From Acinetobacter halotolerans (lineage in GTDB: Bacteria; Pseudomonadota; Gammaproteobacteria; Pseudomonadales; Moraxellaceae), in the NCBI RefSeq assembly GCF_004208515.1, contig NZ_SGIM01000005.1, forward strand, positions 62,001 to 126,000: a stretch of 64,000 nucleotides of DNA, read 5' to 3'. The notes under the pieces were generated by a model that worked only from the letters and a program-made list of their open reading frames with translations, did not search any database and was not told the DNA's origin. Positions within the stretch are counted from its first letter, which is position 1. Every line of letters starts with the position of its first letter. The translations under genes were made by a program, and so were the position numbers. Below, piece after piece: positions 32,101 through 39,604 of this stretch.

Positions 32101-32828
32101 AACAGATTGATTTTCAACATCCTGAAACATGGATAGTAGAAATTCGCCGCCGTTTTAAAAATACTTACCAAAATTTATGGTTGGATTTACTCAATCAATA
32201 TCAACAGCATTTTCCAGAGCAGGACAATGCCGAGCAGCAACTGTATCAATGGATGGCAGCATGGCTGCGTGAAGTCTTGGCGACACCACTCAATCAGGGC
32301 TTTCAATTACAGCAATTGATGACAGGGCAATATTTATCTGAATGCCCATTCTATTTGGCCTTGTCTGATCGTGTCCTTGCTATGCAGCGAGTGCAACAAC
32401 TATTTGAAGAATACGATATCCAAATGCCTGAGTTGCTTGAAGCCAAATCAGCGAGGTATCTCAATGGTTCGATTGACTTGGTGTATTTTGATGGGCAGCG
32501 TTACCATATTGCCGATTATAAAAGTAATTACTTAGGCAGTGATCAGGCTGATTATCAAGTGATGCAGATTGCTGAAAGTATGTCGTTGTCGAGTTATTGG
32601 CTACAAGCGGCATTATATTTGGTGGCATTGCATCGTTATTTGCAGGTGAAATTGCAAAACTACGATATGCAGCAGCATTTAGGTGGGGCGTCTTATCTGT
32701 ATTTACGGGGCATGAATGGACAAGCACAGCAGGGTTGTTTCTATTGGAAACCTGAGGACGAATTTATCCTACGTTTAGATGCAATTCTTGGGTATTTTAC
32801 TGAAGATAAATCTGGAAAAATGGTGTAG
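29115..32828 (+). CDS. recB: exodeoxyribonuclease V beta subunit
   Basis: RecB is the 3'-5' helicase and the only nuclease of RecBCD. The 1237-residue product has Walker A EASAGTGKTYTLSSL near residue 20, FTRAAAAELKSRIR (motif Ia), LVDEFQDTN (motif II), GDRKQAIYGFRGGD (motif III), TIHQSKGLEF (motif V) and WYVALTRA (motif VI). The C-terminal nuclease domain contains NGSIDLVYFDGQRYHIADYKSN, with the D...DYK catalytic set intact. It starts three bases after the recC stop. All domains look functional. Confidence 0.97.
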   Translation: MQSQYPVSYQPIGDIQFEGLHLIEASAGTGKTYTLSSLMVRIFLEKYLPNQVIATTFTRAAAAELKSRIRARLVEVHQYLEPFRTLLDADIYKLAAQESDPLKQHILQTFAPRIAYACERLKLVIDQLDELFVGTLDSFSQKLLREFAFESGKIERAQITEDAKSYTRQLIHDVLREWIQSQPQQVIDALYTVGGLKSIDHFVGMVESSLNFSSAQFKLPDMPEIELAQLQLWQQQAQQIELSTFAEYFHLDGAYYSHINGTSFRNNAFNKLFCEALPKLLKALANTENVQVFDQYFADARDAVFKFLDKLEQQKIFKKCPAEIAEGFYQHPTVLQLQKLCQSLQQTQQQFEQLQVYLKAYLCLEVKKRLPQVLQQKGETTFAQQIKTLSEALKGEQGQRFAVFVQARYPLILVDEFQDTNQDQDDMLASIWRHPQRYQKGCMIMVGDRKQAIYGFRGGDMLTFLNAYQDIMAKQGREYKLIHNHRSVKELVEVVDVLFQRHMDFGEQVLYDPIQAGSRPHPALIENEHINPTPLRWLQLRDGNEQATQVAWKIQSLLNQAHLQQLYLEGDARIAICEDDIAVLSRSHRQLDEVQYVLQRLGIRVNRPSKRSVFDSAIAQDVGALLTALLHPYDEAKLKRALLSRLFGFDLTRLLALEQSAEGLSQYIQQFDAIREMWLNQGFLSAWQRCLNQFGIWQQLVATQSKENERAVVNLRHLTDILSQHSERVQGIQNLYHWYLKQLHSPSDRDWELEHKLSSEAGVQLMTIHQSKGLEFKIVFLLGANKPFSEQQKTLNFSTIETQLPETGQTRMQRVVAVADKNFLQQIELDQHQQRALAEQNRLWYVALTRASHRVYAVFEPEKGDKNKLSGLAFWKNQGEAFQHVCSAEEALVLERPQALHLQHTQQKRMLAARPLPEQRFYARAKTSFSYLAQHLKHKANHVDRLANMNQDFDQAEDELDLQLAENIASAEPIAWIKQYFPKGTLAGNFLHEIFEQIDFQHPETWIVEIRRRFKNTYQNLWLDLLNQYQQHFPEQDNAEQQLYQWMAAWLREVLATPLNQGFQLQQLMTGQYLSECPFYLALSDRVLAMQRVQQLFEEYDIQMPELLEAKSARYLNGSIDLVYFDGQRYHIADYKSNYLGSDQADYQVMQIAESMSLSSYWLQAALYLVALHRYLQVKLQNYDMQQHLGGASYLYLRGMNGQAQQGCFYWKPEDEFILRLDAILGYFTEDKSGKMV

Positions 32829-32866
32829 ATAAAGTGAATGATTTTAAATTAAACAAAAACTTATTT

Positions 32867-32935
32867 TGTGGATAAGTCTGTTCATAAACTTGTGGACAAG
32901 CGTGTGGGTAAGTTTGAGGATAACTCTGTGGACAA
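32867..32935 (+). repeat. six-unit 12-bp tandem array of DnaA-box-like 9-mers
   Basis: 9-mers start every 12 bp at 32867, 32879, 32891, 32903, 32915 and 32927: TGTGGATAA, TGTTCATAA, TGTGGACAA, TGTGGGTAA, TGAGGATAA and TGTGGACAA. The first is a perfect DnaA box (reverse complement TTATCCACA). The array covers the annotated start of recD or, if recD starts at 32928, the recB-recD junction. Confidence 0.8.
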
Positions 32936-34679
32936 ACAAATTAGTCATCAGTCGGAAGTATTGCCATGGTTGAGTATGTGGAGTAACTACCTCACTCAAG
33001 CACCATTTTCTCAATCTGCTCAAGCAGTTAGCGCATCACATACTTTACAACAACTGATTGAAGCGAGCTTGCAAGGCGACAGTTGTATTGAAACAGATTC
33101 AACACAGCTTGAAGCTTTGGGTGATTTGGCTGTAAGCAGCGAAATCGCAGCGATTCAAGTTGCCCCATGCGTCTATGATCAGCAGGGCTTGGCATTATAC
33201 CGATATTGGAACTTAGAACAACGCCTCGCTGATCAGATTTGTCGATTAAAGCGACAAACGACTCAAGCAATGGATATTTCCAGCTATCAAGCCTTATTGA
33301 ATGATGAATATCAACAAGCGGCTTTGAAAATGGCGATGCAACAATGGCTCAGTATTATTACCGGCGGACCAGGTACAGGTAAGACCTATACCTTGGCTAG
33401 AATTATTGCGGCGCTGAATCAGATGATTCCTGATATTCGTATTGCCATGGCTGCACCCACAGGTAAAGCGGCGCAACGGATGCAAGAGGCATTGCAAAAC
33501 TCATTTAATGATCCCAAACTGCTTGAATCAGGTTTAGTTACCGATGAATTACGTCATCAAAATACACAAACACTGCACCGTTTACTCGGTTTAGGACATC
33601 AGCAGGTTCCTCGCTTTCACGCCAAACAGCCTTTACCTTATGATGTCATCGTGGTCGATGAAGCATCGATGTTGGATCTCAATCTTGCCACTTTATTGTT
33701 GGAAGCTGTGCCTGACTCGTGTCGTATTATTTTATTGGGTGATGCCAATCAATTGGCTTCGGTCGATGTCGGTTCAGTTTTGGCAGATTTACAACAGGTC
33801 GAAGCCTTGACCGAAAATCGAGTACAACTGAAAAATAGTCGCCGTTTCTCTGATGAAGCCAAAATTGGACAGTTGGCACGGTTTATCCAAGCTCAGCAAG
33901 ATCAAATAGAACATCACGCTGTGCTGCCCAAACTTGAATCGGAAATAGTCGCACCTTCAAGCTTGCAAGCCATTGCGTTGTCAGAGTGCATGCCAGATCT
34001 GATTCAACTGGAGTATTTACCGCAACAGTCTGATTTTGAAGTTGAACCGTATCAACAAAAATTGATGTATGGTTTTCAGGGCTATGTGGATGCGTTAAAA
34101 GCTTATCTACAATCGCTTGAACCCGAACATGAAATTGAGCGAGTGATTCAGTCCTTTGATGATTATCGAATTTTAGCCGCGGTACGCCATGGCCCTGTGG
34201 GTATAGAACAACTGAATCGTTTTGCTGAACTATGGTTGAATCAACAACTCAAACAGATTGCGATCGGGGATTGGTACGTGGGACGTCCTGTGATGATGAC
34301 GTATAATGACTATCAACTTGGGATATCCAATGGTGATATTGGGATTTGCTTTAAACATCGTAGTCAGTCGCAGCAATTTGAGGTTTTTTTTCCAAGTTTA
34401 AATAAATGGATTGCTGCACATCGTTTGCCTCGAAATATGCAAACGGCTTTCGCTCTGACCATTCATAAATCACAAGGTTCTGAGTTTAGTCATACTGCAG
34501 TGGTACTTGATCAAGCAGCGGAAAAATTGCTGAGTCAGGAACTAATTTATACGGCGATTACTCGTGCTAAAAAAGTAGTCACACTTTTGGCCGATCCAAG
34601 TGCGTTATTACAAGCACTTACAATTCGAACAGTCCGTCGTAGTGGTTTAGTACATAAGATCAATTTGAGTGGATTGTGA
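32868..34679 (+). CDS. recD: exodeoxyribonuclease V alpha subunit
   Basis: RecD is the 5'-3' SF1B helicase of RecBCD. The product has Walker A ITGGPGTGKTYTLARII, VAAPTGKAA-type motif Ia (AMAAPTGKAAQRM), the DEASMLD motif II, GDANQLASVDVGSVLAD motif III and the C-terminal TIHKSQGSEFSHTAVVL and YTAITRAK motifs. The furthest start is GTG 32868 (603 residues) but no ribosome-binding site precedes it. GTG 32928 has GAGG eight bases upstream and may be the true start; it would remove 20 residues encoded by the 12-bp repeat array. The gene follows recB by about 40 bp. Confidence 0.95.
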   Translation: MDKSVHKLVDKRVGKFEDNSVDKQISHQSEVLPWLSMWSNYLTQAPFSQSAQAVSASHTLQQLIEASLQGDSCIETDSTQLEALGDLAVSSEIAAIQVAPCVYDQQGLALYRYWNLEQRLADQICRLKRQTTQAMDISSYQALLNDEYQQAALKMAMQQWLSIITGGPGTGKTYTLARIIAALNQMIPDIRIAMAAPTGKAAQRMQEALQNSFNDPKLLESGLVTDELRHQNTQTLHRLLGLGHQQVPRFHAKQPLPYDVIVVDEASMLDLNLATLLLEAVPDSCRIILLGDANQLASVDVGSVLADLQQVEALTENRVQLKNSRRFSDEAKIGQLARFIQAQQDQIEHHAVLPKLESEIVAPSSLQAIALSECMPDLIQLEYLPQQSDFEVEPYQQKLMYGFQGYVDALKAYLQSLEPEHEIERVIQSFDDYRILAAVRHGPVGIEQLNRFAELWLNQQLKQIAIGDWYVGRPVMMTYNDYQLGISNGDIGICFKHRSQSQQFEVFFPSLNKWIAAHRLPRNMQTAFALTIHKSQGSEFSHTAVVLDQAAEKLLSQELIYTAITRAKKVVTLLADPSALLQALTIRTVRRSGLVHKINLSGL

Positions 34680-34689
34680 ACTTATACTT

Positions 34690-34706
34690 CAAAGTTCACA
34701 ACTTTG
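34690..34706 (+). other. hairpin directly after recD
   Basis: CAAAGTT and AACTTTG form a perfect 7-bp stem with a CAC loop, ten bases after the recD stop. There is no T-run, so it may protect the mRNA 3' end rather than terminate. Its last two bases overlap the GacA box. Confidence 0.4.
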
Positions 34707-34722
34707 TAAGAAAATGCTTACA
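34705..34722. promoter_or_regulatory. GacA box (upstream activating sequence)
   Basis: TGTAAG-AAAATG-CTTACA is a perfect match to the TGTAAG-N6-CTTACA palindrome bound by the response regulator GacA/UvrY upstream of rsmX, rsmY, rsmZ and csrB genes. It lies about 65 bp before the predicted start of the small RNA described next. Confidence 0.75.
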
Positions 34723-34777
34723 AGGATTCAAGAGATTGGCGCTAGAGCTATCTGCGAGTTTTTGAGATTATGGACAC

Positions 34778-34927
34778 ACAAAGAGCCTAGTAGGGAAAGC
34801 TAGGTAAATCGCATAAATATAATAATAACGTCGTGATGACAGCGAACTTACAGTGAAGTAAGTGATAAAAGAGGAAACTTACAGCCGCTAAGCCTTGTAG
34901 TTTTGGGAGAGACTACAGGGCTTTTTT
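34778..34927 (+). ncRNA. probable CsrA/RsmA-titrating small RNA (RsmY/RsmZ type)
   Basis: About 150 nt between a GacA box and an intrinsic terminator, with no coding potential. Three hairpins expose GGA in their loops. The first has stem CCTAG/CTAGG with AGGGA in the loop (34785-34805). The second has GTAAGT/ACTTAC with GAGGA in the loop (34858-34882). The third is the terminator AGCCTTGTAG/CTACAGGGCT (one G-T pair) with GGGA in the loop, followed by T6. Looped GGA motifs are the binding sites of CsrA/RsmA. The 5' end is estimated from a weak -10 (GATTAT, 34766-34771). The RNA class is inferred from architecture, not homology. Confidence 0.65.
34891..34927 (+). terminator. intrinsic terminator of the putative small RNA
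   Basis: A 10-bp stem (34891-34900 with 34913-34922) is followed by TTTTTT. Its 12-base loop contains GGGA. It would also end any recD read-through transcript. Confidence 0.9.
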
Positions 34928-35154
34928 ATTTTTACAAATAAAAGCTCAAAAAAAAGACTTCTAATATAAGTTGATTTCAAAGCGTGAACATTCACACTTT
35001 GATGGATTCTGGTGTCTAACTAAAATGGAATCGCCATTTTTGAGGCTTCAATAAATCGTTTTGTTGCCAACCTCATTGTCAGACAGTTCTTTTTCATTAT
35101 TAAGTTAATTGTTATACAGAATCGTACGTTTTGGCTTACAAGGAGATAAGAAAA

Positions 35155-35217
35155 ATGCTATTTTTCTCCACAATTGCTTGTGACAGAATAGTCAGTACAA
35201 AGAGCGGAAAACGCTAA
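35155..35217 (+). CDS. possible 20-residue leader peptide or small ORF
   Basis: An ATG preceded at good distance by AAGGAG opens a 20-codon frame encoding MLFFSTIACDRIVSTKSGKR and ending in TAA. The start codon sits in a hairpin whose upper stem is AAAAAT/ATTTTT and whose base pairs GGAGA with TCTCC, hiding the ribosome-binding site. No homology is recognised. The rest of 34930-35330 is A+T-rich and shows no other gene. It could equally be chance or part of a non-coding RNA ending at the terminator at 35331. Confidence 0.2.
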   Translation: MLFFSTIACDRIVSTKSGKR

Positions 35218-35330
35218 ATGAAGTACTAAAGAACATGATGTGTGAATCATATTCAGAGGGTTGAGTGTGAGTAAATAAAAAAGATAAACAATAAAAATAA
35301 ATTAAAATGAGAACAATAAAAATTAAGCGC

Positions 35331-35360
35331 AAAAGCCCAAGCTAAAACTTGGGCTTTTTT
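35331..35360. terminator. bidirectional terminator
   Basis: A perfect AAAAGCCCAAG/CTTGGGCTTTT stem with a CTAAAA loop and T-runs on both strands. On the minus strand it ends the serine hydrolase gene. On the plus strand it would end any transcript from the 34930-35330 region. Confidence 0.9.
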
Positions 35361-35383
35361 GTATGGATTTGAATGTTAAATCT

Positions 35384-36682
35384 CTACACCAAATCATTTT
35401 CGCTACGATCAGTTGCAAACAAGGAGCGACGCTGATTTTTTGGGATTTTTGGACAATTGGTTGAGATTTGATAGAGGGTCTTTGCCAGAGCCGGTAAATG
35501 AGTTCCGACGACAGATTTCCCAGTCGTTAAAAGTGAGACACTGATATCACGTTCAGGATCGGCCCAGCATAAAATGTTAGAGAAACCGATATGTCCAAAG
35601 GCTTGTCCAGTCATTGGGCCAAATAAACCAATCGGGTTACTACCAAGCATCGGACCTAAAGCATAACGCATCGGTGCAAGTAAGGTACGATCTAAACTCA
35701 CCCCTGATGTCGGTAGCGTTGAACGGAAAACCGTTTTGGCGCTCATGATTTGTTTGTCCTGATACTCACCACCACTCAATAACATTTCAAAGAAACGTCC
35801 TGCTTGTTCAGCACTGGTATAAATATTTCCTGCGGGGCAAATCGTATCCATAAACCGCGTATCGTTGGTGACATCAACTGCAAGCTGCAAACCTCCGCCC
35901 AGTACACGATGCAGATAATGATCTGTGCCTAAACTTGGATGAATGCCTGTTGCGTAGTTGAGCGCGGCATCGGCACGATATTCAGGTTTTAGACCATAGT
36001 TAAAGTAGTCCAAGCCCATCGGTTTTTCTATATTTTCTGCCAAAAACTCACGAACGCTTTGACCTGTGACCCGCTGTACAATTTCACCTAAAATGTAGCC
36101 AGCGGTGACGGCGTGATACGCAAGATGCGTTCCTGAAGGGGATACCGGTTTGGCAGCACACAGCAGTTTTAAAATTTCTTCTTGATTAAAAAGAAGTTCT
36201 GGTGTGACTTCACTGTCAATACGAGGAATGCCACCGCGATGGGAAAGTAAATGGAAAATGGTGGCACGACGTTTCCCGTTTACACCATATTCAGGAATAT
36301 AGTAGCTAATCGGGTCAAGTAAATTAAGATCACCGCGCTCATCTAACATATGGATCAGCATAGCTGTGACCATTTTAGATGCTGAAAATAAGCAAATAGG
36401 TGTATCAGGTGTCCCTACTTTAGCATCGGCGGCTAATCCATCAGGCGAGTTGCCTTGAGCATGACCAATACTACGGTTAATTAGAATCTGTCCTTTACGA
36501 CGTAAACACAAGGTAATCAGTGGGTAGTTACCTGTTTTGTACAAGTGTTCGACACTGTTCCAAATTTTTCCAATCTGAGCATCGGTCATTCCCCCAAGTT
36601 CAGCTGCAACTTCATCTTTAGAGCGAATGACTTGATTCAAATCATGGGGTACATAACAGGTATTGGTTGATAAAATTTTCAC
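35384..36682 (-). CDS. serine hydrolase, class C beta-lactamase-like esterase family
   Basis: A 432-residue member of the beta-lactamase/transpeptidase-like hydrolase family (EstB/LovD-type esterases). The catalytic S-x-x-K is SASK in ICLFSASKMVTAMLIHMLDE (about residue 103), the second motif is Y-x-x near YHAVTAGYILGEI, and the third is an H-x-G in AFGHIGFSNILCW. No signal peptide is evident, so it is probably cytoplasmic and an esterase or amidase rather than an antibiotic-resistance enzyme. GTG 36682 is used as start because GAGG lies just upstream. It is divergent from rpsO. Confidence 0.8.
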   Translation of the reverse strand: MKILSTNTCYVPHDLNQVIRSKDEVAAELGGMTDAQIGKIWNSVEHLYKTGNYPLITLCLRRKGQILINRSIGHAQGNSPDGLAADAKVGTPDTPICLFSASKMVTAMLIHMLDERGDLNLLDPISYYIPEYGVNGKRRATIFHLLSHRGGIPRIDSEVTPELLFNQEEILKLLCAAKPVSPSGTHLAYHAVTAGYILGEIVQRVTGQSVREFLAENIEKPMGLDYFNYGLKPEYRADAALNYATGIHPSLGTDHYLHRVLGGGLQLAVDVTNDTRFMDTICPAGNIYTSAEQAGRFFEMLLSGGEYQDKQIMSAKTVFRSTLPTSGVSLDRTLLAPMRYALGPMLGSNPIGLFGPMTGQAFGHIGFSNILCWADPERDISVSLLTTGKSVVGTHLPALAKTLYQISTNCPKIPKNQRRSLFATDRSENDLV

Positions 36683-36804
36683 GATTCCCTCGCATTTTTT
36701 CGTTTTCTTTCCTTTCTGTCATAAGTTGAAAACAGAACTCAGCTAGTGTGCCTCTTTTTATTCGGGCTGTCAGCTGCCGAAATGCCCGTGTTGTTAAAAC
36801 ATTT

Positions 36805-36833
36805 TTGCAATATAGTCAGAGATCACTTAAAAT
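36805..36833 (+). promoter_or_regulatory. sigma-70 promoter of rpsO
   Basis: TTGCAA and TAAAAT are separated by exactly 17 bases, 85 bp before the rpsO ATG. The leader then contains a perfect CAGTTC/GAACTG hairpin (36864-36878), in the region where S15 autoregulation acts in other bacteria. Confidence 0.65.
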
Positions 36834-36918
36834 AGCCAACTTGCTGTAGTGATGCACGGCAGTCAGTTCTTAGAACTGATCAATATCATTTATTTTTTAA
36901 GCATCTCGGAGAAATCGA

Positions 36919-37188
36919 ATGGCTTTAACAAACGCAGATCGCGCAGAGATCATCGCTAAATTTGCTCGTGCTGAAAACGACACTGGTTCACCAGAAGTAC
37001 AAGTTGCTTTATTGTCTGCTCAAATTAATGATTTACAGAGCCACTTTAAAGAACACAAACACGACCACCATAGTCGTCGTGGTTTGATTCGTATGGTTAA
37101 CCAACGTCGTAAACTTCTTGACTATTTAAATGGTAAAGATCACGGTCGTTATGTTGCTTTGATCGGCGAACTAGGTTTACGTCGTTAA
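36919..37188 (+). CDS. rpsO: 30S ribosomal protein S15
   Basis: An 89-residue primary binding protein of the 16S rRNA central domain. The sequence is canonical, with [22 protein letters not shown] and [26 protein letters not shown] good ribosome-binding site (CGGAG) precedes the ATG. It is followed by pnp, the usual rpsO-pnp arrangement, with a terminator and a probable RNase III hairpin between them. Confidence 0.98.
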   Translation: MALTNADRAEIIAKFARAENDTGSPEVQVALLSAQINDLQSHFKEHKHDHHSRRGLIRMVNQRRKLLDYLNGKDHGRYVALIGELGLRR

Positions 37189-37251
37189 TTCGATTTGGCT
37201 TTGTTTTCGGTATTTCGCATGTCACAGTGCTTTATCACTGAGAAGAAAGTT

Positions 37252-37278
37252 TCACCTAATCTATCTTAGGTGATTTTA
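37252..37278 (+). terminator. intrinsic terminator after rpsO
   Basis: TCACCTAA/TTAGGTGA forms an 8-bp stem with a six-base loop, followed by TTTTAT. It would limit read-through from rpsO into pnp. Confidence 0.75.
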
Positions 37279-37280
37279 TA

Positions 37281-37304
37281 GAAGGGGCGAATGTTCGCTC
37301 CTTC
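37281..37304 (+). promoter_or_regulatory. pnp leader hairpin (probable RNase III/PNPase autoregulation site)
   Basis: GAAGGGGCGAA/TTCGCTCCTTC forms an 11-bp stem with one G-T pair and a two-base loop. In enterobacteria a hairpin at this place is cut by RNase III and mediates PNPase autoregulation. Here the role is inferred from position. Confidence 0.55.
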
Positions 37305-37441
37305 TTTGTGTTTAACTTTTTTAAAAATCTTTGGTCTAGTGCGATGGCTTCTAAGCTTTGTCATTTATCTACACAGCAGTTGTAGTCTGAATGCCAAACC
37401 TTAGGGGTCTCACTAGAATTAAAACTAGGAAATTAAAATAC

Positions 37442-39535
37442 ATGTCAATGTTTAATATCATTCGTAAAGAATTCCAATTTGGTCAACATCAAGTTGTTTT
37501 AGAAACGGGTCGTGTTGCGCGTCAAGCGAATACTGTTGTTGTAACGATGGGTGGTGTCACTGTACTTGTGGCTGTAGTTGCTCAACCTAAAGCAAAAGCA
37601 GGGCAAGACTTCTTCCCACTTACTGTTAACTATCAAGAAAAACAATATGCTGCGGGTCGTATCCCAGGTGGTTATGGCAAACGTGAAGGTCGTCAGTCTG
37701 AAGCTGAAACTTTAATTTCACGCCTCATTGACCGTCCAATCCGTCCATTGTTCCCAGAAGGTTTCTATAACGAAATCCAAGTAACAGCAACGGTTATTTC
37801 TTCTGACAAAACTATGGATGCTGACATTGCTGCAATGCTCGGTACTTCAGCTGCAATGTCAATTGCAGGTGTTCCATTCCGTGGTCCAATCGCTGGTGCA
37901 CGTGTTGGTTTGATCAACGGCGAATACGTTCTTAACCCGAACCACGAACAGTTAAAAGAAAGTGATCTTGACCTTGTTGTTGCTGGTACAGAATCAGCAG
38001 TATTGATGGTTGAGTCTGAAGCGAAAGAACTTTCAGAAGACCAAATGCTGGGTGCTGTACTTTTTGGTCATGATGAAATGCAAATCGCGATTCAAGCGAT
38101 TAAAGAATTTGCTGCTGCTGCGGGTGCAGTTGAATCGACTTGGGTTGCACCAAGCAAAAACGAAGCATTGCTTGAGCAATTAAAAGCAGCATTTGAAGCT
38201 AAAATCTCTGATGCATATACCATTGCGGTTAAACAAGACCGTTATGCAGCACTTGACGCACTTTATGCAGAAGCGGTTGCACAGTTCGTTCCTGAAAATG
38301 ACGAAACTGGTATTGCTGACGAAGTAAACGAATTATTTGAAGACCTTAAATACCGTACTGTACGTGACAACATTTTGTCAGGTAAACCGCGTATTGATGG
38401 TCGTGATAACCAAACAGTTCGTGCGATCGACGTTCAAGTAGGTGTATTAGGCCGTGCGCACGGTTCTGCATTATTCACACGTGGTGAAACACAAGCTTTA
38501 GTGACAACGACTTTAGGTAATACACGTGATGCGTTGATGGTAGATACCCTTGCTGGTACTAAAACTGATAACTTCATGTTGCACTATAACTTCCCTGCAT
38601 ACTCTGTAGGCGAGACAGGTCGTGAATCAGGTCCTAAACGTCGTGAAATCGGTCATGGTCGTTTGGCACGTCGTGGTGTTCAGGCTGTTCTTCCTGCAGC
38701 AGATCGCTTCCCGTACGTGATTCGTATCGTATCTGACATCACAGAATCGAATGGTTCATCTTCAATGGCTTCTGTATGTGGTGCTTCATTGTCACTTATG
38801 GATGCAGGTGTTCCATTGAAAGCACCTGTTGCTGGTATCGCAATGGGTCTAGTGAAGGAAGGTGAGCGTTTTGCAGTTCTTTCTGACATCTTGGGTGATG
38901 AAGATCACTTAGGTGATATGGACTTTAAAGTTGCTGGTTCTGCCAATGGTATTACTGCACTTCAAATGGACATCAAGATTGAAGGCATCACTGAAGAAAT
39001 CATGGAAGCTGCACTTAACCAAGCATTTGCTGGTCGTATGCACATCCTCAATGAAATGAACAAAGTGATTTCACGTGCGCGTCCTGAAATCAATGCACAT
39101 GCACCAACCTTTGAAGTGATCAACATCAATCCAGACAAGATTCGTGATGTGATTGGTAAAGGTGGCGCAACAATTCGTGCTATCACTGAAGAAACCAAAG
39201 CTGCGATTGATATCGAAGATAATGGTACAGTTCGCGTATTTGGTGAAACTAAAGCGGCTGCTAAAGCTGCGATTGCAAAAATCCAAGCGCTTACTGCTGA
39301 AGTTGAACCAGGTAAAATCTATGATGGTAAAGTGATTCGTATCGTTGAATTCGGTGCGTTTGTAAACATCATGCCGGGTACAGATGGTTTACTTCACATT
39401 TCACAAATCTCGAATGAGCGTATTGCGAATGTATCTGATGTCTTAAAAGAAGGCCAAGAGCTTAAAGTTCAGGTTGCTGATGTAGACAATCGTGGTCGTA
39501 TCAAATTGACGATGAAAGATATTGAACAAGCGTAA
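37442..39535 (+). CDS. pnp: polyribonucleotide nucleotidyltransferase (PNPase)
   Basis: A 3'-5' phosphorolytic exoribonuclease of mRNA decay, 697 residues from ATG 37442 (AGGA lies 11 bases upstream). An earlier in-frame ATG at 37391 would add 17 unrelated residues. Domains in order are the first RNase PH domain (to about 145, with [18 protein letters not shown]), the helical domain, the second RNase PH domain (about 310-545, [22 protein letters not shown]), the KH domain ([16 protein letters not shown]) and the S1 domain ([26 protein letters not shown]). All are intact. Confidence 0.97.
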   Translation: MSMFNIIRKEFQFGQHQVVLETGRVARQANTVVVTMGGVTVLVAVVAQPKAKAGQDFFPLTVNYQEKQYAAGRIPGGYGKREGRQSEAETLISRLIDRPIRPLFPEGFYNEIQVTATVISSDKTMDADIAAMLGTSAAMSIAGVPFRGPIAGARVGLINGEYVLNPNHEQLKESDLDLVVAGTESAVLMVESEAKELSEDQMLGAVLFGHDEMQIAIQAIKEFAAAAGAVESTWVAPSKNEALLEQLKAAFEAKISDAYTIAVKQDRYAALDALYAEAVAQFVPENDETGIADEVNELFEDLKYRTVRDNILSGKPRIDGRDNQTVRAIDVQVGVLGRAHGSALFTRGETQALVTTTLGNTRDALMVDTLAGTKTDNFMLHYNFPAYSVGETGRESGPKRREIGHGRLARRGVQAVLPAADRFPYVIRIVSDITESNGSSSMASVCGASLSLMDAGVPLKAPVAGIAMGLVKEGERFAVLSDILGDEDHLGDMDFKVAGSANGITALQMDIKIEGITEEIMEAALNQAFAGRMHILNEMNKVISRARPEINAHAPTFEVININPDKIRDVIGKGGATIRAITEETKAAIDIEDNGTVRVFGETKAAAKAAIAKIQALTAEVEPGKIYDGKVIRIVEFGAFVNIMPGTDGLLHISQISNERIANVSDVLKEGQELKVQVADVDNRGRIKLTMKDIEQA

Positions 39536-39551
39536 TCACGCTGAGCAATAC

Positions 39552-39580
39552 AAAAAAGTCCGCTAAATGCGGACTTTTTT
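39552..39580. terminator. terminator after pnp
   Basis: AAAAAAGTCCGC/GCGGACTTTTTT with a TAAAT loop directly follows the pnp stop. Confidence 0.92.
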
Positions 39581-39604
39581 GTGGCAAGATATTTTAGGGC
39601 TTAA

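Noticed and set aside
32867..32935. CRISPR-like array
   Set aside because: Units are contiguous 12-mers without spacers, and no cas genes are present.
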